Assembly (NCBI RefSeq): GCF_030014955.1
Contig: NZ_JAGRPV010000002.1
Span: 62,001-126,000 of the forward strand
Source of the DNA: Cohnella hashimotonis
GTDB taxonomy: Bacteria; Bacillota; Bacilli; Paenibacillales; Paenibacillaceae
Direction: 5' to 3'
DNA: 64,000 nt
Position 1 is the first letter of the stretch; each line of letters opens with the position of its first letter. Under the pieces are notes generated by a model. It did no database searches. It worked only from the letters and a program-made list of their open reading frames with translations, and was not told the DNA's origin. The position numbers and the translations under genes were made by a program. This document shows, piece after piece, positions 61,901 to 64,000 of the stretch.

Positions 61901-62824
61901 ATGGACATTGCGCTGCAGGTATTCGTCGTCGCTGCCGAGATGAGGAATTTTTCCCGCGCGGCCGAGCGTCTCCACATGACCCAGCCCGCCGTCAGCCAGC
62001 ACATCCGCGCGCTCGAGACCGCGCTAGGCGCCCGCCTGCTGGATCGAAGCAGCAAATCGGTCGCGCTTACGCGCGCGGGCGAGATCGTGCTCGGGCATGC
62101 CAGGGAGATCGGCATGCTGTACGAGCGGATGCAGGAAATGGTCGACGAGCTCTCGGGCAGCGTACGCGGCCCGCTGGCGATCGGCGCCAGCTATACGTTC
62201 GGTGAGTATGTGCTGCCCCGTATATTGGGCGATTTGATGCGAGTCTACCCCGACGTCAAGCCATCCATCGCGATCGCGAATACGGCGGAGATCGCGGAGC
62301 GTCTGCGCAGGCGGGAGCTCGACGTCTGCGTCGTCGAAGGCGAAGAGATCGGACCCGGGCTCGAGAGCAGGCGGATTGCGGGAGACGAGATGGTGCTCGT
62401 CGCGGGAGCTGAACATGCGCTGGCAGGGCGGGCCGAAGCAGAGGCGGCAAGGCTGCAAGAGGAGGTCTGGCTGGTAAGAGAGCGGGGCTCGGGCACGCGT
62501 GCGGCGACCGACCGGATGTTCGAGGTGTGGGGCATTCGCCCGAATCGACTGATGGAGCTGGGCAGCACGCAATTGGTCAAGGAAATGGCGGAGGCCGGAC
62601 TTGGCATTACGCTGCAGTCCCGCTGGTCGCTGCGCAGGGAGCTGGCGATCGGCGCGCTGAAGACGGTTGCGGCGCCGGGCTTGCCTTTTAAAAGAAGCTT
62701 CTATGTCCTGCTGCGGAAGGGAGAAGTGCGGACGCGAACGCTGGAGGCTTTTCTGGCGCAGCTGGAGGAGACGACGGCGCGGCTGATGGAGCGGAACGGG
62801 ATCGACGCGCGAGACCTCGGCTGA
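61901..62824 (+). CDS. LysR-family regulator (YeiE/CysL-like)
   Basis: A 307-residue regulator with an N-terminal helix-turn-helix (FSRAAERLHMTQPAVSQHIR, about residues 18-37) and a periplasmic-binding-protein-like effector domain. Its divergence from a YeiH gene suggests the YeiE/CysL group, which responds to sulfur or sulfite status (inference). ATG 61901 is 8 bases after the G-rich site; GTG 61892 would leave none. Confidence 0.92.
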   Translation: MDIALQVFVVAAEMRNFSRAAERLHMTQPAVSQHIRALETALGARLLDRSSKSVALTRAGEIVLGHAREIGMLYERMQEMVDELSGSVRGPLAIGASYTFGEYVLPRILGDLMRVYPDVKPSIAIANTAEIAERLRRRELDVCVVEGEEIGPGLESRRIAGDEMVLVAGAEHALAGRAEAEAARLQEEVWLVRERGSGTRAATDRMFEVWGIRPNRLMELGSTQLVKEMAEAGLGITLQSRWSLRRELAIGALKTVAAPGLPFKRSFYVLLRKGEVRTRTLEAFLAQLEETTARLMERNGIDARDLG

Positions 62825-62895
62825 TCGGCGGATCGGATGGGCGTGAAGGGGCCCTTGTGCCGCCGCTCGCTTCGGCCTCGCGCGAACGGCGCGAC

Positions 62896-63537
62896 TTATT
62901 GCCCGCTCTGCTCCGCTATTTTCCCGAATGCCTTGACGAATTCGGCGGCCGGGTAGGCGCCGGACAAGCCGTACTTACCGTTCAGCACGAAGAAGGGAAC
63001 GCCCGAGATGCCCATGGCCGAAGCGCGTTCCAGATCCGCCTGAACCTCTTCGGCTCCGCGGCCTTCGTCCAGCGCCGTCTCGAGCGGGAAGGTCTCAAGG
63101 CCGAGGTCCGCCGCGATCTCGAGCAGCACTTCGCGCTTCGCGATATCTCTGCCGTATTCGAAATAAGCCATCATGACGGCGTCGATCCACGCTTCCTGCC
63201 GGTCTGCGGGCAAGATCGCGGTCAGGCGATGCGCCAGCACCGTATTCGGCATCCGGGTCACCCGGTCGAAGCGGAACGGCACGCCGACGGCCGCGCCTGC
63301 ATCGGTCACGCGCTGCAGCATCTCTTCGATGCGGTGCTCGCCGCCCATCTTGTGCGCCATCGAAGCGCGGAAGGGCAATCCCTCGGGCGGCAGCGAATGA
63401 TCCAGCAGAAAGGCGTGATAGCTTACGGTGACGTCCTCTCCGGATTCCGTAACCCACTGTTCGATCGCGTCGATCACGTTCTTTTTGCCGATTCTGCACC
63501 ACGGGCAGACCATGTCGGAGTAAATGTCGATATGCAT
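62896..63537 (-). CDS. DsbA-family oxidoreductase (FrnE-like)
   Basis: A 213-residue thioredoxin-fold protein with the active-site motif CPWC at 11-14 (DMVCPWCRIGKK), a helical insertion, and the cis-Pro loop GISGVPFFVLNGKYGLSGA. No signal peptide, so it is a cytosolic disulfide isomerase/oxidoreductase, as FrnE proteins are. ATG 63537 has GAGGAG 9 bases upstream. Convergent with the LysR gene. Confidence 0.92.
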   Translation of the reverse strand: MHIDIYSDMVCPWCRIGKKNVIDAIEQWVTESGEDVTVSYHAFLLDHSLPPEGLPFRASMAHKMGGEHRIEEMLQRVTDAGAAVGVPFRFDRVTRMPNTVLAHRLTAILPADRQEAWIDAVMMAYFEYGRDIAKREVLLEIAADLGLETFPLETALDEGRGAEEVQADLERASAMGISGVPFFVLNGKYGLSGAYPAAEFVKAFGKIAEQSGQ

Positions 63538-63690
63538 GAGCGTAAGCTCCTCGTCTCTATGAAGTTGGGGCGGGCGCAAGGCTTCGCCGACACTTTGAGT
63601 ATGCCAGATCGAACGGTTGCGATCAATGTGCGCGCCTCGTGTATCCGTGGTAACATGGCCTAAGATCAACGCAAAAAAGGAGTGGGCGGG

Positions 63691-64000
63691 ATGGGGTGGA
63701 CGAAGGCATCGGCCGTGGAGCTGCTGAACGGCGAACGAATGCCAAGGCTGGGGCTCGGCGTATGGCGGGCCAAGTCCGGCGCGGAAACGGAGAACGCGGT
63801 GAGGGCCGCGCTGTCGGCGGGTTACCGCGCGATCGATACCGCATCGCTGTACGGCAACGAAGCGGACGTAGGCCGGGCGATCCGCGATTCGGGCATCGCG
63901 AGGGACAAGCTGTTCGTCACGTCCAAGGTGTGGAACGACGAGCAGGGCTACGACGAGACGCTGCGCGCCTTTTACAGAAGCAAGGAACGGCTCGGCATCG
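63691..64000 (+). CDS. aldo/keto reductase (YtbE/2,5-DKG reductase type), C-terminus beyond window
   Basis: 103 N-terminal residues of an AKR5-type reductase. Visible motifs are MPRLGLGVWRAKSG, GYRAIDTASLYGNEADVGRAI with catalytic Asp and Tyr, and LFVTSKVWNDEQGYDETL with the catalytic Lys. AAAAAGGAG precedes the ATG. The gene runs off the right edge; it is distinct from the longer aldo/keto reductase near 7.2 kb. Confidence 0.88.
   Translation, partial: MGWTKASAVELLNGERMPRLGLGVWRAKSGAETENAVRAALSAGYRAIDTASLYGNEADVGRAIRDSGIARDKLFVTSKVWNDEQGYDETLRAFYRSKERLGI

Overview
The window looks like chromosome of a high-GC, endospore-forming Gram-positive of the Paenibacillus/Cohnella type. The evidence is a gerA-type germination operon with a sigma-G-like promoter, an aa3-type quinol oxidase operon (qoxABCD), a YesM/YesN two-component system beside a sugar ABC transporter, a surface protein with S-layer homology (SLH) domains, strong AGGAGG ribosome-binding sites and good sigma-A promoters. 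The genus is inferred from gene content and composition only. I found no rRNA, tRNA, insertion sequence, prophage or CRISPR array.

Layout: 1-4.6 kb holds the end of a GH8-like lipoprotein gene (partial) and an autoregulated-looking marR/MMPL efflux pair. 4.6-5.6 kb is non-coding, with an inverted-repeat element and a ten-copy 62-bp minisatellite. 5.6-8.2 kb holds fumC and an aldo/keto reductase. 8.4-20.8 kb is one long operon that looks devoted to organosulfur acquisition: an SsuB-like ATPase, two SsuC-like permeases, an SsuA-like lipoprotein, an NtaA/YtnJ-like flavin monooxygenase, a class II aldolase-like protein, a heterodimeric ABC exporter, cysteine synthase and a gamma-glutamyltransferase. 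20.9-25.7 kb carries an aldose epimerase, a divergent XRE regulator/FabF paralogue pair and purT. 25.8-30.5 kb is the germinant receptor operon (A-C-D-B), whose B subunit has a long repeat tail. 30.6-38 kb has an HxlR regulator, a YfbR-like HD hydrolase, a DUF4097 protein and its membrane partner, a small membrane protein and qoxABCD. 38-38.9 kb is repeat-rich and non-coding.

38.9-53.6 kb is a co-oriented minus-strand locus for an extracellular carbohydrate: YesM/YesN, an SLH-metallophosphatase-LamG surface protein, a large secreted protein, a sugar-binding lipoprotein, two permeases, a Gfo/Idh/MocA (GH109-like) oxidoreductase and an unusual GNAT-PP2C fusion. Then come a CDF metal transporter (53.8-54.7 kb), a three-gene peptide-modification-like operon (permuted ATP-grasp, alpha-E, transglutaminase; 55.1-58.5 kb), a purine riboswitch with a variant junction ahead of an FAD-dependent oxidoreductase (58.9-60.7 kb), a divergent YeiH/LysR pair, a DsbA/FrnE-type protein and the start of another aldo/keto reductase.

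The best candidates for new biology are the variant purine riboswitch, which appears to act as an ON switch, the GNAT-PP2C fusion, the surface/sugar locus with a propeller module shared by two adjacent secreted proteins, the repeat-tailed germination permease, and the sulfur operon with paired permeases and its own exporter.
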